Origin: Afipia sp. OHSU_II-C1
GTDB taxonomy: Bacteria > Pseudomonadota > Alphaproteobacteria > Rhizobiales > Xanthobacteraceae
Length of the DNA: 64,000 nucleotides
NCBI RefSeq assembly: GCF_000497575.1
Contig: NZ_APJI01000026.1
Coordinates: 1 to 64,000 of the forward strand
Direction: 5' to 3'
Below the pieces are notes generated by a model. That model did not search any database, was not told the DNA's origin, and saw only the letters and a list, made by a program, of their open reading frames with translations. The stretch's first letter is position 1. Every line of letters starts with the position of its first letter. The position numbers and the translations under genes are program-made. Of this stretch, positions 1 through 8,975 are shown one piece after another.

Positions 1-439
1 ACCCCGCCTCCCCCGGACCCACCCGCCAAAGTGCGTCAACAGCTCCAAGCCCGCACCGCAAACCGGCAAGCGTCCAACCTAACGTCAGCTCTGGTTCCCA
101 GATGAAAGCATCATTGAAGGTAGCAAACGGCTGGTTGTCGATAACGAGAATCGAGCCGAGCACTGCGGCCGCAGCACCTACCACTGGCCAGAATTCCGGC
201 CGCTGCTCACACAGGACATGCAACGGACCAGAGCCAAGATGCGGAAGGCCAACACAAATCCATTGGCTGCCAAGCACAGCATAAAACGAACTTTCGAAAA
301 CAGCAGCGACCCGCCCCTCGCTCTCGCTCCGAAGAGCCTTCCTGGCGAGAAGCCCCATTTCGAGAATCGCCGGCAAGGGCCGGGGTCCGACTCGTCGCGG
401 CACTGATACCGAACCCTGAATTCGATCCGCTATTTCCAC
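1..439 (-). CDS. DUF2877 (AllH-like) protein, 5' part only
   Basis: An open reading frame runs off the left edge of the window. It starts at a GTG at 437-439 that has GAGAGG just upstream, and the first 146 codons are present. The visible part has LEMGLLARKAL near residue 27 and VIDNQPFATFNDAF near residue 105, which reads like the N-terminal half of DUF2877 proteins. DUF2877 is the family of E. coli AllH (YlbF), a component of oxamate carbamoyltransferase in allantoin breakdown. That enzyme link is family knowledge. The role here is inferred from the neighbouring PuuE-like and cytosine-deaminase-like genes in the same orientation. The gene lies 163 bp downstream of the TetR gene, with a TetR-like operator in the gap. 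The family call is by eye and moderate; the protein is cut by the window edge. Confidence 0.6.
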   Translation of the reverse strand, partial: MEIADRIQGSVSVPRRVGPRPLPAILEMGLLARKALRSESEGRVAAVFESSFYAVLGSQWICVGLPHLGSGPLHVLCEQRPEFWPVVGAAAAVLGSILVIDNQPFATFNDAFIWEPELTLGWTLAGLRCGLGAVDALWRVGPGEAG

Positions 440-473
440 ATCTGCCTCTCGACGATCCGCGCCCGAAAGCAGA

Positions 474-495
474 TAAGTAATAATATTCTTACTTA
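474..495. promoter_or_regulatory. Inverted repeat, probable TetR operator
   Basis: Perfect 7-bp arms TAAGTAA (474-480) and TTACTTA (489-495) are separated by 8 bp. The repeat lies in the AT-rich gap between the TetR gene (ends 603) and the GTG start of the DUF2877 gene (439). Size and symmetry suit a TetR dimer. The adjacent TetR protein is the natural candidate to bind it, but this is inference. Confidence 0.55.
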
Positions 496-602
496 ATGAT
501 GTCAAACGGCAGGGCCGCACCGCGCATGGATCCGGCTAGCATCAAGGGCACGATCGCCCGGAATTATGGACCACGCGTCCGCCGAGGCGCACCAAGACGG
601 GG

Positions 603-1355
603 CTAAACGAGGTTGGTTGCTTTTCCCTGCACAGGAGAAAGCTTCGGCGAGGAAACCTTCTTTCCGTCCTTGCGCAGCGCGTCAGGAGCCGTCAGCCACG
701 TTACAATCACATCGTGAGCATGCTTGCGGCGATCTTCAAGCCAGCTTGAATCGGCCAAATCCTTGTCGAACATCAACGACAGCGTGTGCCGGTTCGACAC
801 ATGGAAATAACTGAATGCCGTAATTGTCACGTAGAGCTGGATAGGGTCCACCCCACTGCGGAAAACGCCGGCCGCAGCGCCCCGGCGAAGAATATTCTCG
901 ATGTTCGATACAAGCGGCATCGTCAACGCGGCAATCTTGCGGGATTTGCGAAGATACTTTCCGCGCTGCAGATTCTCCGTGTTGATCATCGCGATGTAGT
1001 CTTGATGATTCTGGAAGAACGTAAATGTAAAATCGACCAGCTCACGCAAAGCCACTGCGGGATCGAGACTATCGAGATTGAGCTGCTGTTCGGCGGCGCG
1101 GATATCCGTATAGACGTGCTCCAGAGCAGCTAGGTACAGTCCGTCCTTGTCGCCGAAGTAGTGATACAACAGACGCATATTGGCCTTTGCGCGGTGGGCA
1201 ATCGCGTCGACACGTGCTCCACCAAGTCCGTTGCGACAGAACTCATAAGTCGCGGCTTGCAGGATCGATTCCTTGGTAAGGGCGGAATCCCGTTTGCGCT
1301 TGCCCCCAGTGGCTTTCTTTCTCGCGGGCTGCTTCTTTGCTGACGTCTCGTTCAT
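603..1355 (-). CDS. TetR/AcrR family transcriptional regulator
   Basis: This 250-residue protein is a ligand-responsive repressor candidate. A basic N-terminal tail of about 25 residues (many K and R) precedes the TetR helix-turn-helix at about 27-75, which contains the ILQAA start of helix 1 and the RLLYHYFGDKDGLY recognition region. The rest is a helical ligand and dimer domain resembling TetR_C_29-type regulators. The gene is third in a minus-strand series after the PuuE-like and cytosine-deaminase-like genes and is followed by the DUF2877 gene. The inverted repeat at 474-495 is a likely binding site. The ligand is unknown. Confidence 0.88.
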   Translation of the reverse strand: MNETSAKKQPARKKATGGKRKRDSALTKESILQAATYEFCRNGLGGARVDAIAHRAKANMRLLYHYFGDKDGLYLAALEHVYTDIRAAEQQLNLDSLDPAVALRELVDFTFTFFQNHQDYIAMINTENLQRGKYLRKSRKIAALTMPLVSNIENILRRGAAAGVFRSGVDPIQLYVTITAFSYFHVSNRHTLSLMFDKDLADSSWLEDRRKHAHDVIVTWLTAPDALRKDGKKVSSPKLSPVQGKATNLV

Positions 1356-1490
1356 TCGTGCACCTGGTCAACACCATGAAAGCATTTGATGACTCTAACA
1401 TAGTTGCCGTTACCGGCGGGGTCATTCGACCTCTGAAATTGCATTCTGTGGGCAATATGGGTCCTAGCTACCACATCGCCGCAACAGCAA

Positions 1491-2687
1491 TCAAATAACC
1501 GTCGTACCGCCGCGGACGATCAGACGGCCGGCTTTGTAAACATCACGGGGCTTCGGCCGCGCGATAACCGCCTCCTGAACATGCTGCGCATCGATCACGA
1601 GAAAATCCGCCGGCCCGCCTTCCACGAGACCGTATCCCTTAATGCCAAGGGCACGGGCCGCCTGTGATGTCACCATGTCGAATGCAAGCGCGAGTTCCGC
1701 GTCGGTATTGAAGCCGGAGCGGTATCCCACGATCATCGCCCGTTCCAGCAGATCGCCGTCGCCGTAAGGCCACCAGGAATCGCGAATGTTGTCGTTGCCC
1801 GCGAAGACATTCACGCCGGCCTCGTGAAGCAGCAGGACAGGCGGAAAGGCGTGAGCGCCGGGCGCATTCGTCAGAATCGAAACCCCCGCTTCCGCGAGCC
1901 GATTTGCCGCCCGCAGCGCGATATCTCGCGGAACCTGACCCAGCGCATAGGCGTGACTGATTGTCACCCTCCCTCCAAGTCCAAGCACCTTCGTGCGCCG
2001 CGCGATCTCCTCGATTTCGAACACACCGAGCAGATCGCCGTCGTGCAGATGGATATCGATGCCGACACCATGACGCTCCGCGACATCAAAGATTGCATCG
2101 AGGTGTCCCGCGATGTCACCGTCATAGCCGGCGGGGTCGAGACCGCCGACAAGATCAGCCCCATTGCGGACGGCCTCCTCAAGCAGTTCGCGCGTGCCGG
2201 GCGCGGTCACGATGCCGCTTTGCGGAAAGGCAACGATTTGGATCGAGACTTTATCGCGATGCGCGTCGCGCACCGCCGCCACCTGTTCAAGATTACGCAA
2301 CGCGATCTGCGGGTCGATATCGACATGGCTGCGCATGTGGGTGGTTCCCTGCGAGACGCACAATTCGATCAAGCCCGCGGCGCGCACGGAAATCGGCTTT
2401 GCCTCGGCAAGCGCCTGCTTCTCGAACTCAACCCGTTCGCGGACATTGAAACCCGCGGTACATGGGCGATGCGGCTTCCATCCGTCACCGATGAATCCCT
2501 TGTCGAGATGAATATGACCATCGACCAAACCCGGCAGTACCAGGCGATGATTGAAATCGGAACTGTCACGCGCCGCGACGCGCAGACCGGCTGCGATAGC
2601 AGCAATACGCCCGTTCTTCACGGCAATATCGGCCGTTCTTCCATCGGGAAGTCGGGCGTTTTGAAACAGCGTGTCGATGTCGGTCAA
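1491..2687 (-). CDS. Amidohydrolase, cytosine deaminase family
   Basis: A 398-residue metal-dependent hydrolase of the amidohydrolase superfamily, closest in pattern to CodA-like cytosine deaminases and related ring-amine hydrolases. Visible metal and catalytic residues are H58 and H60 in DGHIHLDK, H213 and H215 in DIHLHDGD, H245 in TISHAYAL and D299 in AGNDNIRDSWWPYG, which parallels the HDD and WYP segment of CodA. Length is normal for the family. It probably removes an amino group from, or opens, a cyclic amidine or imide. The exact substrate cannot be read from sequence. It lies 64 bp after the PuuE-like gene and 135 bp before the TetR gene, so co-transcription is likely. Confidence 0.82.
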   Translation of the reverse strand: MTDIDTLFQNARLPDGRTADIAVKNGRIAAIAAGLRVAARDSSDFNHRLVLPGLVDGHIHLDKGFIGDGWKPHRPCTAGFNVRERVEFEKQALAEAKPISVRAAGLIELCVSQGTTHMRSHVDIDPQIALRNLEQVAAVRDAHRDKVSIQIVAFPQSGIVTAPGTRELLEEAVRNGADLVGGLDPAGYDGDIAGHLDAIFDVAERHGVGIDIHLHDGDLLGVFEIEEIARRTKVLGLGGRVTISHAYALGQVPRDIALRAANRLAEAGVSILTNAPGAHAFPPVLLLHEAGVNVFAGNDNIRDSWWPYGDGDLLERAMIVGYRSGFNTDAELALAFDMVTSQAARALGIKGYGLVEGGPADFLVIDAQHVQEAVIARPKPRDVYKAGRLIVRGGTTVI

Positions 2688-2751
2688 TTGAAGTCCCCAA
2701 ATCTGTAAGCAAGCGAATTCATCGTCAGCCGGCCGCGCGACAACGCTACAG

Positions 2752-3759
2752 TTATGACTGGATGATTCCTTCCGGGAGCGTCCGGCAATAATCGGCGATA
2801 CCTCCAGCCGTGGTGATCCAGATGTCGCTGCGCTTCGCGACGATGGTTTGCAGCGCGCGCCGCAGCGGCCGCAGGCGGTGGGGTTGCCCCACCAGGTAGG
2901 GATGGAGCGCTATCCCCATCACGAGAGACTGTTTCGCCGACTGCTCCAACATTTCTTCGAAGTTATCGACTATCATTTGCGCGAACTGCTCACCCGAATC
3001 CTTTCGTCCAACGATGGAAGGGATGTCGTTCAACTCCTGCGGATAGGGCACCGAAAGAATTCTTCCGCCATTGCGGGTTGAAAACCAGATCGGCTGATCG
3101 TCCATGCACCAGTCGAGCAGATAGCCGTAGCCAGCCTCGGCCAACAAATCCGGCGTGAGATGGGATTGCGAAATCCAAGGACCGAGCCAACCTGCCGGCT
3201 GACACCCCTCGGCATCGACAATGACCCCGGTACACTCGGCGATCAGTTGCTGCTCCTCCGCTTCGAGCAATGTGCCTTGCCGTTCGGAGTTCGTACGCCC
3301 GTGACCGACCACCTCTGCTCCCCGCTTCCGGAAAGCATCCATCACTTCTGGGCAGTAGTGGTAGATGCTGCTGTTTGCGAGCACGGATACAGGCAGCGAA
3401 AGTTCGTCGAAGAGATCGATCAGCCGCCAGACACCAACGCGGTTACCGTAATCGCGCCACGCATAGTTGAGAACATCCGGGTGCGGCCCACCGGGACACA
3501 ACTCCGCGCCAAGTCCATCGCCAAATGTGAAATGCTCAAGATTTAAACCGATATAGACGGCAAGGCGCTTGCCATCGGGCCAATTGAAATCCGGCCGATT
3601 GACGATCGCGCTGTAGCCATATCGCCCGTGCGAAGCAATCTCGAGAACTTTCCCGGCACGCGCGCGCATCTGACTTTTCGGACTGCCCGACGTATCGGCA
3701 ACTGCCGCAGATATGGGCACATTCCTCGCCTCTGGTGGCCTGAACGTTTTCTCGACCAT
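2752..3759 (-). CDS. Polysaccharide-deacetylase-fold hydrolase, PuuE-like
   Basis: A 335-residue protein of the NodB/polysaccharide deacetylase fold, in the branch that includes PuuE allantoinase. It has no signal peptide, so it is probably cytoplasmic and acts on a small amide rather than on cell wall. Visible features are the YIGLNLEHF strand near residue 70, a VVGHGRTNSE motif near 150 where the family has its metal-binding region, and ALHPYLVGQPHRL near 285, the conserved late His loop. The neighbouring cytosine-deaminase-like and DUF2877 genes support a cyclic ureide or amide substrate. It is the first gene of the minus-strand unit and diverges from the ABC importer operon across a 159-bp gap. 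Allantoinase activity itself is not established. Confidence 0.78.
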   Translation of the reverse strand: MVEKTFRPPEARNVPISAAVADTSGSPKSQMRARAGKVLEIASHGRYGYSAIVNRPDFNWPDGKRLAVYIGLNLEHFTFGDGLGAELCPGGPHPDVLNYAWRDYGNRVGVWRLIDLFDELSLPVSVLANSSIYHYCPEVMDAFRKRGAEVVGHGRTNSERQGTLLEAEEQQLIAECTGVIVDAEGCQPAGWLGPWISQSHLTPDLLAEAGYGYLLDWCMDDQPIWFSTRNGGRILSVPYPQELNDIPSIVGRKDSGEQFAQMIVDNFEEMLEQSAKQSLVMGIALHPYLVGQPHRLRPLRRALQTIVAKRSDIWITTAGGIADYCRTLPEGIIQS

Positions 3760-3918
3760 CCGAAAACTCCTTCAAAGTAATTATGGCCGCTTGACATTCC
3801 GACTATAGTTGAAGAAAGTTTTTACTTCCGTCAAGTTCGCGAAACGACGAACGGCGGAAACGCCGGCGAGTTTGTTCTCGATACGGAGAGCGATCGCCTT
3901 ATCGGGAGGAATAACAGA
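3760..3918. promoter_or_regulatory. Divergent promoter region
   Basis: This gap separates the minus-strand PuuE-like gene from the plus-strand importer operon. It holds a long-range inverted repeat, CTTGAC (3790-3795) and GTCAAG (3830-3835), and between them GAAG (3811-3814) and CTTC (3825-3828), framing AT-rich sequence. A GGGAGGA ribosome binding site lies about 10 bp before the binding-protein ATG. The repeat does not match the TAAGTAA operator at 474-495, so the controlling regulator is not evident. Confidence 0.4.
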
Positions 3919-5127
3919 ATGCGCTACAATTCGACATCATCGAACCGTGCCTTTCCTCGTCCTTCGATCCTGCAAGGCATGATGGGCGCGGCTTTCGCCG
4001 TAACGCTGGCCGCTTCACCTGTTCATGCCGCCGATCCCATCAAAATTGGTCTCGTCACCGCCCTCTCCGGTCAATCGGCACGGGCTGGCGAAGCTCTAAC
4101 GCGTGGAGCGACCATCGCCATCGAAGAGATCAACGCCAAGGGCGGCGTTCTCGGCCGGCCACTCGAACTTGTTCGCCGCGACGACGAAAGCAATCCAGCG
4201 AAAGGACTCATTGCTGCACGCGAACTAATCCAGCGAGAGAAGGTCTCAGCCCTACTCGGCGGTCTCGATACACCAGTTGCTCTCGCCATCGTGCCGTTCG
4301 TCAACAACGCCAAGATGCCTTTCGTCGTGCCATGGGCCGCAGGCACCAATATCACGCAGAACGGCGCTGCCGATAACTACGTGTTCCGTGTGTCGGCGAT
4401 GGATGACGAAGTCGACAAAGCCATCGTTCAGTTCGCGCGCAAGACTTACGATACCAAAAAGCCAGGTCTGATCCTGGTCAATAATCCATGGGGCGAGTCG
4501 AACGAACACGGCCTCAAAGCCGCGATGAAAGCATCCGGCACCGAACCTGCGGGCATCGAGAAATTCGAGGGCAACGATGTCGACGTCGTGCCGCAACTGT
4601 CACGATTGAAGCAGGCGGGGGCCGATACGTTGTTCCTGGTCGGCAACGTCGGTCCTGCCTCGCAGGTGGTAAAGTCGCTGGACCGGATGGGCTGGACCCC
4701 GCCGATCGTCTCTCATTGGGGTCCGGCCGGAGGCCGCTTCACCGAGCTTGCAGGCCCCAACGCCAAGAACGTGATTTTCGTTCAGACCTACAGCTTCTTC
4801 GGCGACCTTTCGCCCGTCGGGAAGAAAGTCATCGCGGCGCTCCAGGCGAAATATCCTGACATCAAGGGTCCCGCCGACATCACGCCTGCCGTCGGCGTTG
4901 CCAACGCTTACGACTCCGTCCTCGTCATCGCGCGCGCGATCGAGAAGGCCGGCAAAGCAGAGCCAGTCGCAATTCGCGATGGCCTCTATGCAATCGACCG
5001 CGTCGACGGTTTGATCAAGACCTATGAGAAGCCGTTCACCAAGACGAAGCACGATGCGCTCACGGAGAACGACTACATCTGGACGCGCTTCGAGGACAAT
5101 CACATCCTGCCGTTCGTGAAGAAGTAA
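3919..5127 (+). CDS. Branched-chain-type ABC transporter substrate-binding protein
   Basis: A 402-residue periplasmic ligand-binding protein of the Peripla_BP_6 (LivJ-like) family. A long N-terminal region ends in a hydrophobic stretch and a signal cleavage site after SPVHA at about residue 37. The mature part opens with the family pattern IKIGLVTALSGQSA, followed by AIEEINAKGGVLGRPLELV. In this superfamily such proteins bind amino acids, amides, urea or aromatic acids, and the context suggests an amide or ureide. The start is supported by GGGAGGA upstream; M21 or M22 would give a more typical signal peptide length. It is followed after 35 bp by the permease and the fused transporter gene, so this set is complete. 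Confidence 0.9.
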   Translation: MRYNSTSSNRAFPRPSILQGMMGAAFAVTLAASPVHAADPIKIGLVTALSGQSARAGEALTRGATIAIEEINAKGGVLGRPLELVRRDDESNPAKGLIAARELIQREKVSALLGGLDTPVALAIVPFVNNAKMPFVVPWAAGTNITQNGAADNYVFRVSAMDDEVDKAIVQFARKTYDTKKPGLILVNNPWGESNEHGLKAAMKASGTEPAGIEKFEGNDVDVVPQLSRLKQAGADTLFLVGNVGPASQVVKSLDRMGWTPPIVSHWGPAGGRFTELAGPNAKNVIFVQTYSFFGDLSPVGKKVIAALQAKYPDIKGPADITPAVGVANAYDSVLVIARAIEKAGKAEPVAIRDGLYAIDRVDGLIKTYEKPFTKTKHDALTENDYIWTRFEDNHILPFVKK

Positions 5128-5162
5128 CCGGCCCGTTAACCGATAAACAAGGCGGTCACCAC

Positions 5163-6038
5163 ATGTCACTTCTTCCTGCGATCATCACAGGACTGGCGCT
5201 CGGCAGCATGTACGGGCTGCTCGCGCTCGGCTTTCACGTTACTTACGCCGTATCCGGAACGGTGAACTTCTCCCAGGGCAGCTCGATGACTCTGGGAGCC
5301 GTTGCCGGATACTTTTTCCTTGTCCTGTGGGGATGGCCCGGCGCACTTGGCATTCCGGCCGTTCTTGCGATCTGTGCCATCTATGGCCTGATCATCGAGC
5401 GCTACGCCGTGCGCCCATTCGTACAGCGCGGATCGGACAACTGGCTGATGGCCACTGTCGCCGTGGGCATTATCGTCGACAACCTGATGCTGTTTGTGTT
5501 CGGAAAGGAGCCACGCGGCTTCCCCTCGATGCTCGCGGTGAAGCCTATTCAGATCGTCGAGGGAGCTGGCGTTTATCCGCTTCAGCTTCTGATACCAGTG
5601 GTTGGCCTCCTGCTGGCAACGGCGCTTCATCTTTTTACCCGCCGTACGCGCCACGGCGTCGCCATGCTTGCGGTCGTGCAAAACCCAAATGCCGCGCGCC
5701 TGATGGGCATCGATGTTGGCCGCGCCATCGCGGCAAGCTATGCGATATCGGCGGTTCTCGCCGGGATCGCCGCGCTCCTGATCGCGCCGCTGTTCAACGT
5801 CTCTTCGGAAATGGGCACGCTGTTCGGCATCAAGGCATTTGCCGCTGCGATCATCGGAGGCCTCGGCAGCGCATGGGGCGTCATGCTGGCGGGACTTTGT
5901 CTCGGACTCATCGAGGTGTTCGCCACCAGCTATCTCGGCTCCGTTTACACCCAGATCATCACATTCGCTTCCGTTATCGTGATTCTTGTCGTTCTGCCTC
6001 ATGGGCTGCTCGGCCGCGCTGGAGTGAAAAAGGTATGA
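5163..6038 (+). CDS. Branched-chain-type ABC transporter permease, LivH-like
   Basis: A 291-residue integral inner-membrane permease with about eight hydrophobic segments. It opens with GLALGSMYGLLALGFHVTYAVSGTVNFSQG, here described only as the LivH signature around residues 10-40, and the late segment contains AAIIGGLGSAWGVMLAG. It forms one half of the translocation channel with the LivM part of the next gene. Its stop codon overlaps the next start as ATGA (6035-6038), a sign of translational coupling. Confidence 0.92.
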   Translation: MSLLPAIITGLALGSMYGLLALGFHVTYAVSGTVNFSQGSSMTLGAVAGYFFLVLWGWPGALGIPAVLAICAIYGLIIERYAVRPFVQRGSDNWLMATVAVGIIVDNLMLFVFGKEPRGFPSMLAVKPIQIVEGAGVYPLQLLIPVVGLLLATALHLFTRRTRHGVAMLAVVQNPNAARLMGIDVGRAIAASYAISAVLAGIAALLIAPLFNVSSEMGTLFGIKAFAAAIIGGLGSAWGVMLAGLCLGLIEVFATSYLGSVYTQIITFASVIVILVVLPHGLLGRAGVKKV

Positions 6039-8581
6039 CTTCCCGCACGTCTATTCTCATCGGCAGCGCCGTACTTGCGATCGGTCTTGGCTATACCGCT
6101 GTTGCCGACAGTTACGCGGTGTTTCTCATCGCCACCATTTCGCTGACCGCCATTGCCTGCATCGGCCTCAACGTCCTGCTCGGACTGGCCGGACAGATCT
6201 CGCTCGGGCACATCGGCTTCATGGCAATCGGCGCCTACACCACGGTGCTTCTGATGGAAAAGGCCGGCTGGCCTTATCTGTTAGCCACCGGAGCGGGCAT
6301 CGTGCTTGTCAGCATCATCGGCGGCCTTCTTGCCATGCCGGCACTACGCGTCCGAGGACCATATCTGGCCATGGTCACGATCGCATTCGGCTTCATCGTC
6401 GAACACGGCACTATCGAATGGCGAGACCTTACCGGTGGCGGCAATGGCCTGGTCCTCACCGTTCCGCCGAGCGTTTTCGGAATGCCATTGTCTGAGCGGG
6501 GCCTCGCAATTGCGAGCGTCGTCCTGATGTTTGCGGGCGTCATCCTGTTCGATCGGCTAAAACGCAGCGGCTGGGGCTATGCCATGCGCGCCGCGCGCGA
6601 CTCCGAAGTTGCAACGCGCTCGGTCGGCATCGATCTGGTTCGCGTGCGTACCATGGCTTTTGTCATTTCAGCAGCAGCCATGGCGCTGGCGGGATCATTG
6701 TTCGCCCCGCTTCAAGGCTACATCAGCCCCAGTTCATTCCCCTTCCTGCAGTCGATTCTACTGCTGTTCGGTGTCATGATCGGCGGAGCAGGTTCGGCTC
6801 TCGGTCCGGTCATCGGTGCAGTGCTTGTCGTGCTGCTGCCGGAGCTTCTGTCCGATCTGGCGGAATATCGCCTGCTTGCATTTGGCCTTTTGCTGTTCGC
6901 TGTTCTGCGCCTCGCTCCAAACGGAGTTGCAGGTCTCGTTGGACAACTCTTCGCAAAATTCAATCCAGCCACACGATCACAATCCGGCGCCGAGGCTGTG
7001 TCTACGATTGGCGACGTCGGCACCGGACTTCGCGTGGAAAAAAATTCCATTCCGCCGCTCAACGTCACTGACCTCTCGATCGCGTTCGGCGGTGTCCGCG
7101 CGGTGCAGAACGTATCGTTTTACGCGCAGCCCGGTCAGGTCACGAGTGTGATCGGTCCCAACGGCGCTGGCAAAACGAGCGCGCTCAACCTTCTCTGCGG
7201 GTTTTATCGGCCAAGCTCTGGCACGGTGAAACTCGGCGACAGGGACCTGACCGGCCTTCCGTCGCACGTCCTCGCCCGCGCCGGCGTGGCGCGGACATTC
7301 CAGACCACGCAACTGTTCGGTTCTCTCACCATTATCGAGAACACACTCCTGGCGGAAACCGCGGGCAAGCTCGGTGGCATCGTTTCGCCCCTTCGCAATC
7401 CGGACGCAGAGCGGTTCGCACAGTCGCTGTTGCGATTCGCAGGAGTTGACGGCGATCTCGACCGACTCGCGGAATCCCTGCCGCACGGCGAGAAGCGCCT
7501 GGTTGAAATCGCACGGGCACTTGCGCTGCGACCAAAGGTCCTCCTTCTGGACGAGCCGGCCGCCGGTTTATCAAAGGGCGACAAGCAGCGGCTGACAACA
7601 CTGCTGCGACGCATCGCAGACCTCGGTGTCGCTGTGATTATTGTCGAGCACGACATGCCGATGATTATGTCACTCAGCGATCACATCGTGGTGCTCGACG
7701 GCGGCAAATGCATCGCCGTCGGCGAGCCTGCGGCCATTCGAAACGATCCTCTGGTCCGGAAAGCCTATCTCGGCGATGCGACGGCAAGCGAAAAGCAGCG
7801 CCGCCCCGCACGTCAGGCCGGACAAGAGGCTGTACTCGATATCAAGAAACTCGAGGCATTCTATGGTCTGTCGCAGGCGCTCGAAGACATTAACGTCGTT
7901 GTCGGAGACGGCGAAGCCATAGCCGTTCTTGGTGCAAACGGCGCTGGCAAAACCACACTGATGCGCTCGATTGCGGGATTGGAGCCGCCGCGTGCAACCG
8001 GGGAGATTTCGCTTTCCGGCAAACGTATCGACAGCCTGCCAGCGCATGCGCGTGCTCGTATTGGTATTGTGCTGGTGCCGGAAGGACGACAGGTATTCCC
8101 GGAACTCACTGTCCGGCAGAACCTGCAGCTCGGGGCTTATGCCCGTACGGGTATTGATCTCGATGCCGAAGTCGAAACCATGCTGGCCCGCTTTCCGCGC
8201 CTGAACCAGCGTATTGATCACCGCGCCGGTCTCCTCTCCGGCGGTGAACAACAAATGCTGGCCGTTGCTCGCGGCCTGCTGACGTCGCCGAAGGTGCTGA
8301 TGCTGGACGAGCCCTCGCTCGGCCTCGCACCGCTTGTGGTCGACGAGCTTTTTGCGTCCTTCGAACGCCTTCGCGTTGAAGGCATGACGCTGATCGTTGT
8401 CGATCAAATGGCCGGACAGGCTCTTGCCCTGGCCGACAGGGCTTATCTCCTGGAGACGGGCGCGATTGTGAAAGCCGGACTGGCGGAAACCATCGCGGAA
8501 GACCCCTCGCTCGAAGCCGCCTATCTCGGCGGAGATGCTCAAGCCAGCGGCACGGCTCAAAGGATTGTTGTCGGCGCCTGA
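6035..8581 (+). CDS. LivM-LivG-LivF triple fusion ABC transporter protein
   Basis: A single 848-residue chain that carries the second permease and both ATPases of a branched-chain-type importer. Residues 1 to about 300 are a LivM-like membrane domain (NVLLGLAGQISLGHIGF near 50). Residues about 345-585 are a LivG-like ATPase with Walker A GPNGAGKT at 374-381 and LLLDEPAAGLS after the variant signature LPHGEKR. Residues about 600-848 are a LivF-like ATPase with Walker A GANGAGKT at 633-640, LSGGEQQ and LMLDEPSLGLAP. All nucleotide-binding motifs look intact. The open frame extends further upstream, but ATG 6035 overlaps the permease stop and begins the LivM sequence. LivM-LivG fusions are common; the addition of LivF in the same chain is less so. 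Confidence 0.93.
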   Translation: MTSRTSILIGSAVLAIGLGYTAVADSYAVFLIATISLTAIACIGLNVLLGLAGQISLGHIGFMAIGAYTTVLLMEKAGWPYLLATGAGIVLVSIIGGLLAMPALRVRGPYLAMVTIAFGFIVEHGTIEWRDLTGGGNGLVLTVPPSVFGMPLSERGLAIASVVLMFAGVILFDRLKRSGWGYAMRAARDSEVATRSVGIDLVRVRTMAFVISAAAMALAGSLFAPLQGYISPSSFPFLQSILLLFGVMIGGAGSALGPVIGAVLVVLLPELLSDLAEYRLLAFGLLLFAVLRLAPNGVAGLVGQLFAKFNPATRSQSGAEAVSTIGDVGTGLRVEKNSIPPLNVTDLSIAFGGVRAVQNVSFYAQPGQVTSVIGPNGAGKTSALNLLCGFYRPSSGTVKLGDRDLTGLPSHVLARAGVARTFQTTQLFGSLTIIENTLLAETAGKLGGIVSPLRNPDAERFAQSLLRFAGVDGDLDRLAESLPHGEKRLVEIARALALRPKVLLLDEPAAGLSKGDKQRLTTLLRRIADLGVAVIIVEHDMPMIMSLSDHIVVLDGGKCIAVGEPAAIRNDPLVRKAYLGDATASEKQRRPARQAGQEAVLDIKKLEAFYGLSQALEDINVVVGDGEAIAVLGANGAGKTTLMRSIAGLEPPRATGEISLSGKRIDSLPAHARARIGIVLVPEGRQVFPELTVRQNLQLGAYARTGIDLDAEVETMLARFPRLNQRIDHRAGLLSGGEQQMLAVARGLLTSPKVLMLDEPSLGLAPLVVDELFASFERLRVEGMTLIVVDQMAGQALALADRAYLLETGAIVKAGLAETIAEDPSLEAAYLGGDAQASGTAQRIVVGA

Positions 8582-8589
8582 TAAATCGA

Positions 8590-8622
8590 CGAAGCTGACG
8601 CACTCGAAGTGCATCAGCTTCG
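8590..8622 (+). terminator. Hairpin after the importer operon
   Basis: A 15-bp stem with one mismatch (arms 8590-8604 and 8608-8622, three-base loop) begins 8 bp after the stop of the fused transporter gene. There is no long T tract, only a pyrimidine-rich tail, so it may be a weak terminator or an mRNA-stabilising structure. Confidence 0.5.
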
Positions 8623-8975
8623 ATCTCTTCAAGTAAGGTCCGTCAGCGCGATTCGATCGTTTTCTTGTCCGAGGCCTTCTTGTTTCGGCGAAATTCGAGA
8701 ACATTCACAATATGGACGCATTGCCGCGGATGCCGCGCGGAAGCAACGCAATAATTATGCTGCGCGCAGAGCGTCCGATGATGGTTTGATGCATGTCGAC
8801 GTTGCGCAACGAAAGCGGCGCAATGATCACGCCGATGGCGTGTGATTGCACCACGCCGCAAGGTCAAGGAGGCTTCTCACTGCGGCGGGACACCGGCCTT
8901 TGTCAGAGCCCGCACCTCAACGCGCAAGGCAGGCGCTGAGATCACGATACTCAGCGCCTGTGCATCCCGGTCCCG
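8623..8975. other. Intergenic region between convergent operons
   Basis: About 350 bp between the plus-strand importer operon and the minus-strand hyuBA genes. I see no credible gene. It contains hairpins at 8828-8842 (CACGCC/GGCGTG, 3-base loop) and at 8931-8959 (perfect 10-bp arms AGGCGCTGAG and CTCAGCGCCT, 9-base loop). The second begins 17 bp beyond the hyuB stop and is a likely terminator for that operon. Confidence 0.6.
8931..8959 (-). terminator. Hairpin after hyuB
   Basis: Perfect 10-bp arms with a 9-base loop lie just downstream of the hyuB stop on the minus strand. There is no U tract after it, so it is called as a hairpin with probable terminator or mRNA-end function. Confidence 0.5.

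Noticed and set aside
1824-2708. Long plus-strand open frame of 294 codons
   Set aside because: It is antisense to the cytosine-deaminase-like gene, whose metal motifs are intact; the plus-strand product has no family features.
3774-3827. AAAGTAA and TTTACTT as a second copy of the TetR operator at 474-495
   Set aside because: The half-sites are 40 bp apart instead of 8 and match only in part, so they do not form the same operator.
5327-6034. 5' extension of the fused transporter frame to give 1084 residues
   Set aside because: The extra 236 codons lie over the LivH-like permease gene in another frame; ATG 6035, overlapping the permease stop, begins the LivM sequence.
7670-8704. Minus-strand open frame of 344 codons
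   Set aside because: It is the shadow of the LivF part of the fused transporter gene; high GC makes such antisense frames common.
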